From: Streptomyces pseudovenezuelae
Lineage (GTDB): Bacteria > Actinomycetota > Actinomycetes > Streptomycetales > Streptomycetaceae
Length of the DNA: 64,000 bases
NCBI RefSeq assembly: GCF_001513955.1
Contig: NZ_KQ948148.1
Span: 70,396-134,395 of the forward strand
Direction of reading: 5' to 3'
Part shown: in pieces, positions 1 to 8,544 of the stretch
Layout: every line of letters starts with the position of its first letter
Position numbering within the stretch: the first letter of the stretch is position 1
Made by a program: the position numbers and the translations under genes
The notes under the pieces: model-generated
Seen by the model: the letters and a program-made list of their open reading frames with translations, nothing else
Database searches by the model: none
What the model was told of the DNA's origin: nothing

Positions 1-203
1 AGCGCGCACACCAGCCACAGGGGCTGGCTGATGAAGGTGCCCTCGGCCACGAAGAGACCCGCCGTGAACAGCAGGGAGTCACCCGGCAGGAACGCGAAGA
101 GACCCGACTCGGCGAAGACGATCAGCAGGATTCCGGGGAGGCTGAAGGTCTCGATCAGGTAGTCGGGGCTGAGCCACTCGGGGCCGAGCGCGAGCGTGGT
201 CAC
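1..203 (-). CDS. DedA family membrane protein, N-terminal part only
   Basis: The gene runs off the left edge, so only the first 67 codons are visible. It starts with GTG at 203, with AGGAG about nine bases upstream. The peptide contains the DedA signature region (FAESGLFAFLPGDSLLF), i.e. an acidic residue next to a glycine-rich re-entrant helix and a P-G-D motif, followed by the next hydrophobic helix. DedA/SNARE-associated proteins are inner-membrane flippase-like transporters linked to lipid carrier recycling and membrane homeostasis. Family assignment is from the motif; the C-terminus is not in the window. Confidence 0.85.
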   Translation of the reverse strand, partial: MTTLALGPEWLSPDYLIETFSLPGILLIVFAESGLFAFLPGDSLLFTAGLFVAEGTFISQPLWLVCA

Positions 204-336
204 GGGATTGTGGCTCCTGCGTGTGGGGATCGGGCTGGGACTGGCTGCCCTCAAGTATCAACGCAGCCGCGGTGGCCCAGGTTCCATGGGGGTCCTCAGG
301 ATGCACTGTGCGCCGTCCGGGACAAAGCTGTGAGCC

Positions 337-705
337 ATGGGTATTGAAGAATACGGCGGCGGTCAGGGGCCTCGGCCCGACGTGCTCGTGGTGACCACGA
401 ACGACGTACCCGGTCACCGGGTCCAGGAGGTGCTGGGCGAGGTCTTCGGGTTGACCGTGCGCTCCCGGCACATCGGCAGCCAGATCGGCGCCGGCCTGAA
501 GTCGATGGTCGGCGGCGAGCTCAAGGGACTCACCAAGACACTGGTGCAGACCCGCAACCAGGCCATGGAGCGGCTCGTCGAGCAGGCACGCGCGCGGGGC
601 GCGAACGCCGTGCTGATGTTCCGCTTCGACGTGACCGAGGCGGCGGACGTCGGCACGGAGGTGTGCGCCTACGGCACGGCGGTGGTCCTGACCCGGGAGC
701 CGTAG
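337..705 (+). CDS. YbjQ/UPF0145 family protein
   Basis: A 122-residue protein that matches the small YbjQ (UPF0145, heavy-metal-binding-like) family over its whole length. Visible hallmarks are the N-terminal strand VLVVTTNDVPGH, the central SRHIGSQIGAGLKSMVGGEL segment and the C-terminal GANAVLMFRFDV strand followed by AYGTAVV. The family forms pentameric rings in solved structures, but its physiological role is unknown. The gene stands alone, divergent from the DedA gene on its left and convergent with tipA on its right. The start ATG at 337 fits the family; no strong Shine-Dalgarno sequence precedes it. Confidence 0.9.
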   Translation: MGIEEYGGGQGPRPDVLVVTTNDVPGHRVQEVLGEVFGLTVRSRHIGSQIGAGLKSMVGGELKGLTKTLVQTRNQAMERLVEQARARGANAVLMFRFDVTEAADVGTEVCAYGTAVVLTREP

Positions 706-722
706 CCCCCGGGTCAGGCGTT

Positions 723-1484
723 CTACCCGGTGTGCCGGGCCGCGTTCGCCCTGATCGCGTCCCTGAGATGCTCGGCCAGACCCGGGCGCATGGAGTCGTA
801 GAACGCCTTGAAGCGCTCGTCCGACACGTACATCTCGGCCAGGCCCTGGTGCATCTCGTACGGGCAGTCGTAGAACCAGCCGCAGATGTGCTGCCGGTGC
901 TCCTCCGCCATGTCCATGGCCGTCGGCGAGGTGGGCGCCTCACCGACGGCCATCAGGGCGTCGTAGCGCTCGCCCCAGTCGGCCACCTCGGCCTGCATGC
1001 GCTGCCAGTCGTCCTTGGTGTAGCGCGCGGTGCGGCGCTGCGACTCGGCGTACGCCTGTGTGCCGCCCCAGCGCTGCTCCGCCTCCTCGGCGTACCGCTC
1101 CGGGTCCTTGTCCCCGAACACCTCGAACTTCTCCTCCGGCGTGAGGTCGATTCCCATCGTGCGTGCCTCCATGGCGTGCTCCACGGCCGTCGCCATCTTC
1201 TGCAGCTTCTCGATCCGGGCGGTCAGCAGCTCGTGCTGGCGGCGCAGGTGCGCGCGCGGGTCCGCGGCCGGGTCGTCGAGCAGGGCGGCGACCTCGTCGA
1301 GCGGGAAGCCGAGCTCGCGGTAGAACAGGATCTGCTGCAGCCGGTCGAGGTCGGCGTCGCTGTAGCGCCGGTGACCCGCGTGGCTGCGCTCGCCGGGGGC
1401 GAGCAGGCCGATGTCGTCGTAGTGGTGCAGCGTGCGCACCGTGACGCCGGCGAAGCCCGCGACCTGTCCCACGGAATAGCTCAC
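723..1484 (-). CDS. tipA: TipA-type MerR regulator (thiopeptide-binding)
   Basis: Starts with GTG at 1484 behind GGGAGCGG and encodes 253 residues, the length of S. lividans TipAL. Residues 1-70 are a MerR winged helix (YSVGQVAGFAGVTVRTLHHY), followed by a long dimerisation helix. From about residue 110 comes the TipAS ligand-binding domain, with the internal ATG (MGIDLTPEEKFEVFG) that in S. lividans gives the separate TipAS protein, and the Cys used for covalent thiostrepton capture (ICGWFYDCPYEM). It is expected to activate its own promoter on binding thiopeptides. A reading frame continues 1.2 kb upstream, but that stretch is the antisense of the channel gene. Confidence 0.93.
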   Translation of the reverse strand: MSYSVGQVAGFAGVTVRTLHHYDDIGLLAPGERSHAGHRRYSDADLDRLQQILFYRELGFPLDEVAALLDDPAADPRAHLRRQHELLTARIEKLQKMATAVEHAMEARTMGIDLTPEEKFEVFGDKDPERYAEEAEQRWGGTQAYAESQRRTARYTKDDWQRMQAEVADWGERYDALMAVGEAPTSPTAMDMAEEHRQHICGWFYDCPYEMHQGLAEMYVSDERFKAFYDSMRPGLAEHLRDAIRANAARHTG

Positions 1485-1523
1485 TTCGTCCGCTCCCTTC
1501 TCGGTACGCGCTCCACGGTGGCT

Positions 1524-1540
1524 CCTCACGCCGCGTGAGG
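1524..1540 (-). promoter_or_regulatory. tipA promoter operator
   Basis: A perfect 7-3-7 inverted repeat, CCTCACG-N3-CGTGAGG, lies 40 bases upstream of the tipA start. The sequence from here to the Shine-Dalgarno (…GAGGAGCCACCGTGGAG… AGAAGGGAGCGGAC) closely follows the known ptipA promoter of S. lividans as I remember it, so this is the autoregulatory TipA operator. It also lies in the intergenic region that precedes the divergent channel gene. Confidence 0.85.
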
Positions 1541-1595
1541 TGCAAGTGGATCCCCTCAGAATGTCCTGACCGTTTTGTCCGCTTATCGTGAGCGG

Positions 1596-2879
1596 GTGGC
1601 CCAGGACACCGCGCAGCAGGCATCCGCCGCCCCGGCGACCCCGGCGCGCGCTCTGCTGCCGCTGATCCTCCCCGCTCTCGTCGTCGGGGTGGGTGCGAGT
1701 CTGCTGCTCCTCGGGGTGAGCGGGGCGGCCGAGGAGCTCCAGCACGTGCTGTGGGGCGATCTGCCGGACGCACTGGGGGTGGGCCGGTACTCGGTGCTGT
1801 GGATGCTGGTCATGCTCACCGCGACCGGGGTGGCCGTAGGTCTGGTGGTGTGGAAGGTCCCCGGGCACGCCGGTCCGGACCCGGCGACCACCGGGCTGGA
1901 CGCTCCCGTGCTGCCGGTCGCCGTGCTGCCGGGGCTCCTGCTGGCGACCGCGCTGATGCTCGCGGGCGGGCCGAGTCTGGGACCCGAGAACCCGATCATC
2001 GCGGTGAACGTGGGGCTCGCCTTCTGGCTCGGGCGCCGGCTGTCCCCGCGGTTGCCGCGCGGGCTGTGGCCCGCGCTGGCGGAGGCGGCGACGATCGGCG
2101 CGCTGTTCGGGACGCCGGTGGCGGCGGCGCTGGTGATCTCCGAGGCGCTGGCCGGACGGCAGCTCAGGGGCGCGCTGTGGGACAGCGTCTTCGGGCCGCT
2201 GCTGGCGGCCGCGACCGGCGCGCTGACGACCACGGTGCTGGCCCATCCGAGCTTCGACCTGCGGCTGCCCGCCTTCGGGCGGCCCGGCTGGGCCGATCTG
2301 CTGGCGGTGCTGGTGATCGCGCCGGCCGCCGCACTGCTCGGCATGGCGGCCGTGCTGGCCTTCGCCCACGTCCACGGCGCGTTCGCGCGGCTCAGGCACC
2401 CGATGCTGATGCTGCCCGTCGGCGGGCTCGTACTGGGGCTGCTCGGGGCCCTGGGCGGCCGTCTGACGCTCTTCAAGGGGCTCGACGAGATCGACGAGCT
2501 GGCGGCCGACCCGACGGGGTGGTCGGCCGGACAGTTCGCCGGCATGGCGGTGGTGAAGCTGGCGGCGCTGCTCGTCGCGGCCTCCTGCGGCTTCCGGGGC
2601 GGGCGGATTTTCCCGGCCGTGTTCGTCGGTGTCGCCTTCGGACTGTGCGCCCACGCGCTCGTGGACGCCGTGCACCCGGCCCTCGGCGTGGCGGCCGGGG
2701 TGCTGGGCGTCCTGCTCGCCGTCACCCGGCAGGCCTGGGTGAGCCTGTTCACCGCCGCCGTACTGGTGGCCTCGCCCGCGATCCTCGCGCTGCTGTGCAT
2801 CGCCTCCCTGCCGGCCTGGCTGCTGGTCACGGGGCGACCGCAGATGCAGTTGCGCGAGGACGGAACCCCTGTCCGCTGA
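1596..2879 (+). CDS. ClC-family chloride channel/transporter-like protein
   Basis: About 427 residues with ten or more hydrophobic segments in the ClC pattern. The selectivity-filter region reads GGPSLGPENP (ClC GREGP-like) and a later loop reads GGRIFPAVFVG (ClC GxFxP). Classical proton-coupled ClC antiporters have a glutamate in GREGP; here it is GPENP, so a Glu is present but shifted. The gene is followed 30 bases later by glutamate decarboxylase. In enteric acid resistance, ClC antiporters work with amino-acid decarboxylases as electrical shunts, so the pair suggests the same role. The start is uncertain: GTG 1596 is chosen, with TTG 1575 in frame but lacking a ribosome binding site. Confidence 0.8.
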   Translation: MAQDTAQQASAAPATPARALLPLILPALVVGVGASLLLLGVSGAAEELQHVLWGDLPDALGVGRYSVLWMLVMLTATGVAVGLVVWKVPGHAGPDPATTGLDAPVLPVAVLPGLLLATALMLAGGPSLGPENPIIAVNVGLAFWLGRRLSPRLPRGLWPALAEAATIGALFGTPVAAALVISEALAGRQLRGALWDSVFGPLLAAATGALTTTVLAHPSFDLRLPAFGRPGWADLLAVLVIAPAAALLGMAAVLAFAHVHGAFARLRHPMLMLPVGGLVLGLLGALGGRLTLFKGLDEIDELAADPTGWSAGQFAGMAVVKLAALLVAASCGFRGGRIFPAVFVGVAFGLCAHALVDAVHPALGVAAGVLGVLLAVTRQAWVSLFTAAVLVASPAILALLCIASLPAWLLVTGRPQMQLREDGTPVR

Positions 2880-2909
2880 CCGACGTTGATCCCTTCAGGA
2901 GGCACGCCC

Positions 2910-4316
2910 ATGCCACTGCACAAAGGTTCCGACAAGCCCGACGAGCGCCCGCTGTCCGTCAATCCCTTCTACGGCGAGGCCGATCCGGTCGGCGGCATGA
3001 CCGAGGCCCCGCCCAAGCACCGGCTCCCCACCTCCCCCCTGCCACCCTCGACCGCCTACCAGGTGGTCCACGACGAGCTGATGCTCGACGGCAACTCCCG
3101 GCTCAATCTCGCCACCTTCGTCACGACCTGGATGGAACCGCAGGCCGGGGTCCTGATGGGTGAGTGCCGGGACAAGAACATGATCGACAAGGACGAGTAC
3201 CCGCGTACCGCCGAGCTGGAGCGGCGCTGTGTGGCGATGCTCGCCGACCTGTGGAACGCGCCGGATCCCTCGACGGCGGTGGGCTGTTCGACGACCGGGT
3301 CCAGCGAGGCGTGCATGCTCGCGGGCATGGCGCTCAAGCGGCGCTGGGCCCAGCGCAACGCCGACCGGTACCCGGGCGCGCGGCCCAACCTGGTCATGGG
3401 GGTCAACGTCCAGGTGTGCTGGGAGAAGTTCTGCAACTTCTGGGAGGTGGAGGCCCGTCTGGTGCCCATGGAGGGCGAGCGCTTCCACCTCGACCCGCAG
3501 GCCGCCGCCGAGCTGTGCGACGAGAACACCATCGGGGTCGTGGGCATCCTCGGCTCCACCTTCGACGGCTCCTACGAACCGATCGCCGACCTGTGCGCGG
3601 CGCTCGACGCCCTCCAGGAGCGCACCGGTCTGGACATCCCCGTCCACGTCGACGGGGCGTCCGGGGCCATGGTCGCCCCCTTCCTCGACGAGGACCTGGT
3701 GTGGGACTTCCGGCTGCCCAGGGTCGCCTCCATCAACACCTCGGGGCACAAGTACGGGCTGGTCTACCCCGGTGTCGGCTGGGCGCTGTGGCGGGACAAG
3801 GAGGCCCTGCCCGAGGAGCTCGTGTTCCGCGTGAACTACCTGGGCGGCGACATGCCCACCTTCGCGCTGAACTTCTCCCGGCCCGGCGCCCAGGTCGTCG
3901 CGCAGTACTACACCTTCCTCCGGCTGGGCCGCGAGGGCTACCGGGCGGTGCAGCAGTCCACGCGTGACGTGGCCCGGGGCGTCGCCGAACGGGTCGAGGC
4001 GCTCGGCGACTTCCGGCTGCTGACCCGCGGCGACGAACTCCCGGTGTTCGCGTTCACGACCGCCCCGGACGTCCAGGCCTTCGACGTCTTCGACGTCTCC
4101 CGGCGGCTGCGCGAGCGGGGCTGGCTGGTGCCGGCGTACACCTTCCCGGCGAACCGCGAGGACCTGTCGGTGCTGCGGGTGGTGTGCCGCAACGGCTTCT
4201 CGACCGACCTCGCCGACATGTTCGTGGACGACCTGGGAAGCCTGCTGCCCGAACTGCGCCGCCAGCCGCACCCGTCCACCGACAGCAAGGGCGCGGCGAC
4301 CGGGTTCCACCACTAG
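2910..4316 (+). CDS. gadB: Glutamate decarboxylase (PLP-dependent)
   Basis: 468 residues, starting at ATG 2910 after a strong CAGGAGG. It belongs to PLP fold-type I group II decarboxylases of the GadA/B type, with N-terminal FVTTWMEPQA, the cofactor-contacting VGCSTTGSSEACMLAG, IPVHVDGASGA and the PLP-lysine motif NTSGHKYGLVYPG. It converts glutamate to GABA with consumption of a cytosolic proton. Its position 30 bases behind a ClC-type channel suggests one transcript with an acid-resistance or GABA role. Its TAG stop codon overlaps the left edge of a palindromic element. Confidence 0.95.
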   Translation: MPLHKGSDKPDERPLSVNPFYGEADPVGGMTEAPPKHRLPTSPLPPSTAYQVVHDELMLDGNSRLNLATFVTTWMEPQAGVLMGECRDKNMIDKDEYPRTAELERRCVAMLADLWNAPDPSTAVGCSTTGSSEACMLAGMALKRRWAQRNADRYPGARPNLVMGVNVQVCWEKFCNFWEVEARLVPMEGERFHLDPQAAAELCDENTIGVVGILGSTFDGSYEPIADLCAALDALQERTGLDIPVHVDGASGAMVAPFLDEDLVWDFRLPRVASINTSGHKYGLVYPGVGWALWRDKEALPEELVFRVNYLGGDMPTFALNFSRPGAQVVAQYYTFLRLGREGYRAVQQSTRDVARGVAERVEALGDFRLLTRGDELPVFAFTTAPDVQAFDVFDVSRRLRERGWLVPAYTFPANREDLSVLRVVCRNGFSTDLADMFVDDLGSLLPELRRQPHPSTDSKGAATGFHH

Positions 4317-4396
4317 GGCCTTTCGTTTGGGTCAGGCCGGCCGCAGATGTGCGTGCCAGACCCCGCGACGCCGGGCTGATCCGAACGACAGGCCCT
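4315..4396. repeat. 82-bp MITE-like palindromic element
   Basis: The ends are imperfect inverted repeats: GGGCCTTTCGTTTGGGTCAG on the left and, as reverse complement, GGGCCTGTCGTTCGGATCAG on the right (about 17 of 20 match). A TA dinucleotide flanks both ends, as expected for a target-site duplication. There is no coding capacity. The left TA lies inside the stop codon of the glutamate decarboxylase gene. It may be a non-autonomous transposon or act as that gene's transcription terminator; nothing else in the window matches it. Confidence 0.6.
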
Positions 4397-4459
4397 ATTA
4401 GGGTCTCGACCTGGCCGAGAGGCGGTTTCCCGGGGATTCATTGGGCAGGGTCACACTGA

Positions 4460-5101
4460 TCAGCCGATGTCCCCGGGGTGCCGCTCCCCCGTCGCGTAGG
4501 GGTTCTCCTCGCCGTCGGCGAGGACGCCCACGAACGGGGCGCCCTCTCCCGCGAAGGTGTACGCCCCGTCCTCGATGCGGGCGATGAGCCCCTGGGTCCA
4601 CTCGGCCTCGGCGTCGGCCGTGTGGATCCAGAGGTTCATGATCTCGCCGATGTGGCCGAGCCGCTCGGTGCCCTCCTCGGGCACGTAGTGCCCGGTGACG
4701 GCGGAGCGCCACTCCTCGATGCGCCGGACGCGCTCCTTGAGCAGCGACACCGCCTCCGCGCGCGGAAGGTCGACCATGAAGCCGATCGCCGCCGACTTGA
4801 TGTCCGTCTTCTGGTCGTAGGCGGTCAGCGCCTCCCGCACCAGCCGCAGGTACTCCTCGGTGCCCAGGTCGGTGATCTCGTACTCGGTGCGCGGCGGGCC
4901 GCCGGCCGTGGAGGGTGCGATCTCGTGCGCGTACAGCAGCCCCTGCTTCGCCATCTGCTTCAGGGCGTGGTAGATCGAGCCGGGCTTGGCGTTGGACCAC
5001 TCGTGCGCGCCCCAGTACTCCAGGTCGCCGCGCACCTGGTAGCCATGGGCCCGCCCGTGCTGGCGCACCGCGCCGAGCACGAGGAGACGGATCGTTGACA
5101 T
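4460..5101 (-). CDS. PadR family transcriptional regulator
   Basis: 213 residues beginning at ATG 5101. The N-terminal winged helix is typical of PadR (IRLLVLGAVRQHGRAHGYQV… KPGSIYHALKQMAKQGLL… RTEYEITDLG), and the C-terminal half is the helical Vir-like dimerisation domain. PadR proteins repress nearby genes and release DNA on binding phenolics or drugs. It is 21 bases upstream of, and in the same direction as nothing obvious; the DinB gene on its right is transcribed towards it, so both may share a transcript. No ligand can be inferred. Confidence 0.9.
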   Translation of the reverse strand: MSTIRLLVLGAVRQHGRAHGYQVRGDLEYWGAHEWSNAKPGSIYHALKQMAKQGLLYAHEIAPSTAGGPPRTEYEITDLGTEEYLRLVREALTAYDQKTDIKSAAIGFMVDLPRAEAVSLLKERVRRIEEWRSAVTGHYVPEEGTERLGHIGEIMNLWIHTADAEAEWTQGLIARIEDGAYTFAGEGAPFVGVLADGEENPYATGERHPGDIG

Positions 5102-5122
5102 GCGGTCCAGGTTATGGCTTCC

Positions 5123-5659
5123 TCACTGCGCGGCGAGGGCCACCAGCTCGAACGCCGTCTTCCCGTCCAGGGACTCGCGGATGATGTCGGCGTGGCCGGC
5201 GTGCCGGGCCGTCTCGCGGATCAGGTGCAGCAGCACCCAGCGCACGGAGACGCGGCCCTCGGGCGGGAACCAGGGCTGGTCCGGGAGCGGGAAGGTCTCG
5301 TCGAGGCTCGGCACCGAGCGGGCGAACGCCTCCGTCTCGGCGGCCACCTTCTCCCAGTACGCCAGCTGCGACTCGACGGTCTCGTCGCCGACCAGGGCGA
5401 AACACTCGTGCCAGTTCGACGGCTCCCGGCGCACGGCCGGCTCCTCGCCCTTGGCGCGGGCGATCCAGCTCTGCTCGACCTCGGCGACATGCTTGAGCAG
5501 CCCGCCCAGGGACAGCTCGCTCACGCTGGGCTTCGCGGCGGCCTGCTCGTCCGTCAGCCCGAGCAGCGAGCGCCGGATCCCGCCGCGCTGCTCCTCCAGG
5601 AAGGCCAGGAGCGCGCCGCGCTCGTCGCCGTACTCCTCCGAGGGAACGTGAGTGACCAT
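5123..5659 (-). CDS. DinB/mycothiol-transferase-like (DUF664) protein
   Basis: 178 residues forming a four-helix bundle of the DinB/DUF664 superfamily. The metal-ligand histidines typical of the family are visible in LLKHVAEVEQSW and in the C-terminal RETARHAGHADIIRE. In actinobacteria, related proteins are mycothiol-dependent transferases or isomerases, acting in thiol-based detoxification. The gene ends 21 bases before the PadR start in the same direction, so it may be regulated by or co-transcribed with it. The substrate is unknown. Confidence 0.88.
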   Translation of the reverse strand: MVTHVPSEEYGDERGALLAFLEEQRGGIRRSLLGLTDEQAAAKPSVSELSLGGLLKHVAEVEQSWIARAKGEEPAVRREPSNWHECFALVGDETVESQLAYWEKVAAETEAFARSVPSLDETFPLPDQPWFPPEGRVSVRWVLLHLIRETARHAGHADIIRESLDGKTAFELVALAAQ

Positions 5660-5713
5660 GACCGCCGCCTTTCGCCGGATGCGGGGGCCTTCCCCCCGAC
5701 ACCTGCCAAGCTA

Positions 5714-5750
5714 CGGGCCCTTCAGGACAGGTTCTGTCCTGAAGGGCCCG
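5714..5750 (-). terminator. Strong rho-independent-type hairpin after aldehyde dehydrogenase
   Basis: A perfect 16-bp stem (CGGGCCCTTCAGGACA with its complement) closes a five-base loop. It sits 23 bases beyond the stop codon of the leftward aldehyde dehydrogenase gene and upstream of the DinB gene. There is no long T-tract, which is normal for Streptomyces terminators. Confidence 0.85.
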
Positions 5751-5773
5751 TGGCGGGCGTCGAATGCCGGACG

Positions 5774-7234
5774 TCAGAACGGGAAGCCGCTGCGGCCGTG
5801 CTGGACCGAGATCCACTTGGTGGTGGTGAAGGAGTCCAGCATGGTGTCGCCGTTCAGGCGGCCGATGCCGGAGTGCTTCTCGCCGCCGAAGGGGACGATC
5901 GGCTCGTCGTGGACGGTGCCGTCGTTGACGTGGAACATGCCGGTGTCGATCTGCTTGGCGAAGGCGACACCGCGCTCGATGTCCGCGGTGTGGACGGCGC
6001 CGCTGAGGCCGTACGGGGTGTCGTTGACCAGGCGGACCGCCTCCTCCTCGCCGTCGAAGGTGACGAGGAGGGCGACCGGGCCGAAGAGCTCCTGCCGGAG
6101 CAGGGGCGAGTCGGCGGGCAGGTCCGTGAGGACGGAGGGCTCGACCAGGTTGTCCCTCCTGGTGCCGTGGATCAGCGCGGTCGCGCCCTCGGCGATCGCC
6201 TGCTCCACGGCGCCCGAGACCGCCTCCGCCTGCGAGGAGTTGATGATCGGGCCGATGACCGTCTCGGGGTCGCGCGGGTCGCCGGCCTTCAGGGTCCGCA
6301 CCTTGGCGACGAACTTCTCGGTGAACTCCTCGGCGACCGTACGGTCGACCAGGATGCGGTTGGCGGCCATGCAGACCTGGCCCTGGTGGACGTACCGGCT
6401 GAAGACGGCGGCGTCCACCGCGTAGTCGATGTCGGCGTCGTCGAGGACCACGAGGGCGCTGTTGCCGCCCAGTTCCAGGACCGAGCGCTTGAAGTGCTGG
6501 GCGCAGACGGTGGCCACGTGGCGGCCGACCTTGTCGGAGCCGGTGAAGGAGATGACCTTCGGGACCGGGTGCTCCAGGAAGGCGTCGCCGATCTCGGCGA
6601 TGTCGGTGATGACGACGTTGAGCAGACCGGCGGGCAGCCCCGCGTCCTCGAAGATCTTCGCGACCAGGGAGCCGCCGACGACCGGCGTGTTCTGGTGCGG
6701 CTTGAGGACGACGGCGTTGCCGAGCGCGAGCGCGGGGGCGACCGACTTGATCGACAGCAGGAAGGGGAAGTTGAAGGGGCTGATCACGCCCACGACACCG
6801 ACCGGCACGCGGTAGACGCGGTTCTCCTTGCCGTCCACCGGTGAGGGGATGATCCTGCCCTCGGGGCGCAGCGCCAGGTTGACCGCCTCGCGCAGGAACT
6901 CCTTGGCGAGGTGGAGTTCGAAACCGGCCTTAAGGCGGGTGCCGCCGAGCTCCGCGATGATCGCCTCGGCGATCTCCCCCTCGCGCTCCTCGATCAGCCG
7001 GAGCGCCTTCTCGAACACCGCGCGGCGGGCGTAGGGGTTGGTCCGGGCCCACTTCTTCTGCGCCCGGGCGGCGGCCCGGTACGCCTCGTCGACCTCGTCG
7101 ACCGTGGCTATCGTGATCGACGCCAGCTTCTCGTCGTCGTACGGGTTGAAGTCGATGATGTCCCAGGAGCCTGTGCCCGGGCGCCACTCACCGTCGATGT
7201 ACTGCTGGGCCAGGTCGGTGAAGTACGACGACAT
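5774..7234 (-). CDS. Aldehyde dehydrogenase family protein
   Basis: 486 residues, a full-length NAD(P)-dependent aldehyde dehydrogenase. Key motifs are ISPFNFPFLLSIKSVAPAL (substrate and cofactor binding), VLKPHQNTP, the Rossmann FTGSDKVGRHV, the general-base glutamate in LELGGNSALVV and the catalytic cysteine in QGQVCMAANR. The C-terminus has the ELFGPVA and PYGLSGAVHT motifs. The sequence is closest in style to benzaldehyde or vanillin dehydrogenases (GG-xxN, HVNDGTVHDEP), so an aromatic aldehyde substrate is plausible but not proven. It starts at ATG 7234 and is terminated by the hairpin at 5714-5750. Confidence 0.93.
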   Translation of the reverse strand: MSSYFTDLAQQYIDGEWRPGTGSWDIIDFNPYDDEKLASITIATVDEVDEAYRAAARAQKKWARTNPYARRAVFEKALRLIEEREGEIAEAIIAELGGTRLKAGFELHLAKEFLREAVNLALRPEGRIIPSPVDGKENRVYRVPVGVVGVISPFNFPFLLSIKSVAPALALGNAVVLKPHQNTPVVGGSLVAKIFEDAGLPAGLLNVVITDIAEIGDAFLEHPVPKVISFTGSDKVGRHVATVCAQHFKRSVLELGGNSALVVLDDADIDYAVDAAVFSRYVHQGQVCMAANRILVDRTVAEEFTEKFVAKVRTLKAGDPRDPETVIGPIINSSQAEAVSGAVEQAIAEGATALIHGTRRDNLVEPSVLTDLPADSPLLRQELFGPVALLVTFDGEEEAVRLVNDTPYGLSGAVHTADIERGVAFAKQIDTGMFHVNDGTVHDEPIVPFGGEKHSGIGRLNGDTMLDSFTTTKWISVQHGRSGFPF

Positions 7235-7342
7235 GTGATCCCCAAATCACTAGCAGACACACGATCAACGTCACGGTCTGATCACACGTCATCGTACTTG
7301 CGCGGCACGCCAGTTGGGCACGCTGAGCAATCTTCTGGGGAG

Positions 7343-7357
7343 AACCCTCGAAGGGTT
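7343..7357 (-). terminator. Short hairpin downstream of the XRE gene
   Basis: AACCCT-N3-AGGGTT, with a TTCG-like turn when read on the minus strand, lies 19 bases after the stop of the XRE regulator. The stem is only six base pairs, so it is a weak terminator candidate. Confidence 0.4.
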
Positions 7358-7375
7358 GGTGGAGATCCCGCGCGC

Positions 7376-8236
7376 TCAGGAGAGCTGGAGGAGGCCGCGC
7401 AGCAGATCCCGGCTCTCGTCGGGGCCCGGACTGTCCTGCTGGAGCTCCTTCATGGCCTTCTCGTACTGCGTGACGTCCTCGCGCTTGTCCAGGTAGAGCG
7501 CGCTGGTGAGCTGCTCCAGGTAGACGACGTCCGTCAGGTCGGACTCAGTGAAGCTGAGGATGGTGAAGGCGCCGCTCTCACCGGAGTGGCCGCCGAAGCC
7601 GAAGGGCATGATCTGCAGCCGCACGTTGGGGCGCTCGGAGACGTCGATGAGGTGCTGGAGCTGGCCCCGCATCACCTGGCGGTCACCGTACGGACGACGC
7701 AGGGACGCCTCGTCGAGCACCACGTGGAACTCGGGACCACTGTCGTCGGCCAGGTACTTCTGCCGCTCCAGGCGCAGCGCCACGCGCTTCTCGACGTCCG
7801 CCGCGCTCGCGCCCTTCATCCCGCGCCGCACCACTGCACGTGCATACGCCTCGGTCTGCAGCAGACCGTGGATGAACTGGACTTCGTACACGCGGATGAG
7901 GGAGGCCGCGCCCTCCAGGCCCACATAGGTGGGGAACCAGCTCGGCAGGACGTCGGAGTAACTGTGCCACCACCCCGCGACGTTGGCCTCGCGGGCGAGG
8001 GAGAGGAGCGAGGCCCGCTCCTGCTCGTCCGTGATGCCGTACAGCGTCAACAGGTCTTCCACGTCACGCGTCTTGAAGCTCACCCGGCCCAACTCCATCC
8101 GGCTGATCTTCGACTCGGACGCGCGGATCGAGTAGCCCGCCGCCTCGCGCGTGATGCCCCGTGCCTCACGCAGCCGCCTGAGTTGCGAGCCGAGCAGCAT
8201 CCGCCGCACCACCGATCCGGGCTCTCCCGCGCTCAC
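7376..8236 (-). CDS. XRE-family regulator with DUF5753 (WhiJ-like)
   Basis: 286 residues from GTG 8236, which follows GGGGAGG by nine bases (a TTG further upstream is less likely). Residues 15-75 form the helix-turn-helix (LRRLREARGITREAAGYSIRASESKISRME); the rest is DUF5753 (SWFPTYVGLEGAASLIRVYE… IHGLLQTEAYARAV). This family comprises the many WhiJ-like DNA-binding proteins of Streptomyces, which are usually encoded with a small ATPase-like protein and a DUF397 protein and influence development or antibiotic production. The same three partners occur here, so it is expected to repress or activate them through the repeated motif at 8442-8473 and 9477-9508. Confidence 0.93.
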   Translation of the reverse strand: MSAGEPGSVVRRMLLGSQLRRLREARGITREAAGYSIRASESKISRMELGRVSFKTRDVEDLLTLYGITDEQERASLLSLAREANVAGWWHSYSDVLPSWFPTYVGLEGAASLIRVYEVQFIHGLLQTEAYARAVVRRGMKGASAADVEKRVALRLERQKYLADDSGPEFHVVLDEASLRRPYGDRQVMRGQLQHLIDVSERPNVRLQIMPFGFGGHSGESGAFTILSFTESDLTDVVYLEQLTSALYLDKREDVTQYEKAMKELQQDSPGPDESRDLLRGLLQLS

Positions 8237-8441
8237 GTTCGCCAGCCTCCCCAACGTCTTCAGGGGCCGAAGTCTGCCACTAAAACACTCCGAGCAGTAC
8301 TCGTCCGATTACAGATATGGAAAGAAGCCAAAGATTCTGCACAGCACCGAGACAGGTAGTGGGGAGGAAGAGGCAAGAAACAGTGGAGAAGATGGCGGAA
8401 AAAATGGCCAACAAGCGGTACGGGTATGGCCAATTCGGTCA

Positions 8442-8473
8442 CGTGCACGTGCATCTGCACCTTGCATCTGCAT
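8442..8473 (+). promoter_or_regulatory. Repeated operator upstream of the ATPase gene
   Basis: Contains CGTGCACGTGCATCTGC, a four-base gap and TGCATCTGCA. The same arrangement occurs in reverse orientation at 9477-9508, upstream of the DUF397 gene. Two sites with matching half-sites in one three-gene locus suggest the binding site of the XRE regulator encoded beside it. The remainder of the 308-base intergenic region shows no other gene. Confidence 0.65.
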
Positions 8474-8544
8474 CGCTCATCCGAAACCATGGTCCCGCGC
8501 AACCGCTGCATCGCAACGACCGCGAGTTCCCGGGAGTGCCTCGC

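Noticed and set aside
723..2675. A 650-residue open frame on the minus strand containing tipA
   Set aside because: The N-terminal 400 codons are the antisense of the ClC-like gene and low-complexity Pro/Gln/Arg-rich; TipA starts at GTG 1484 with a good ribosome binding site and family length.
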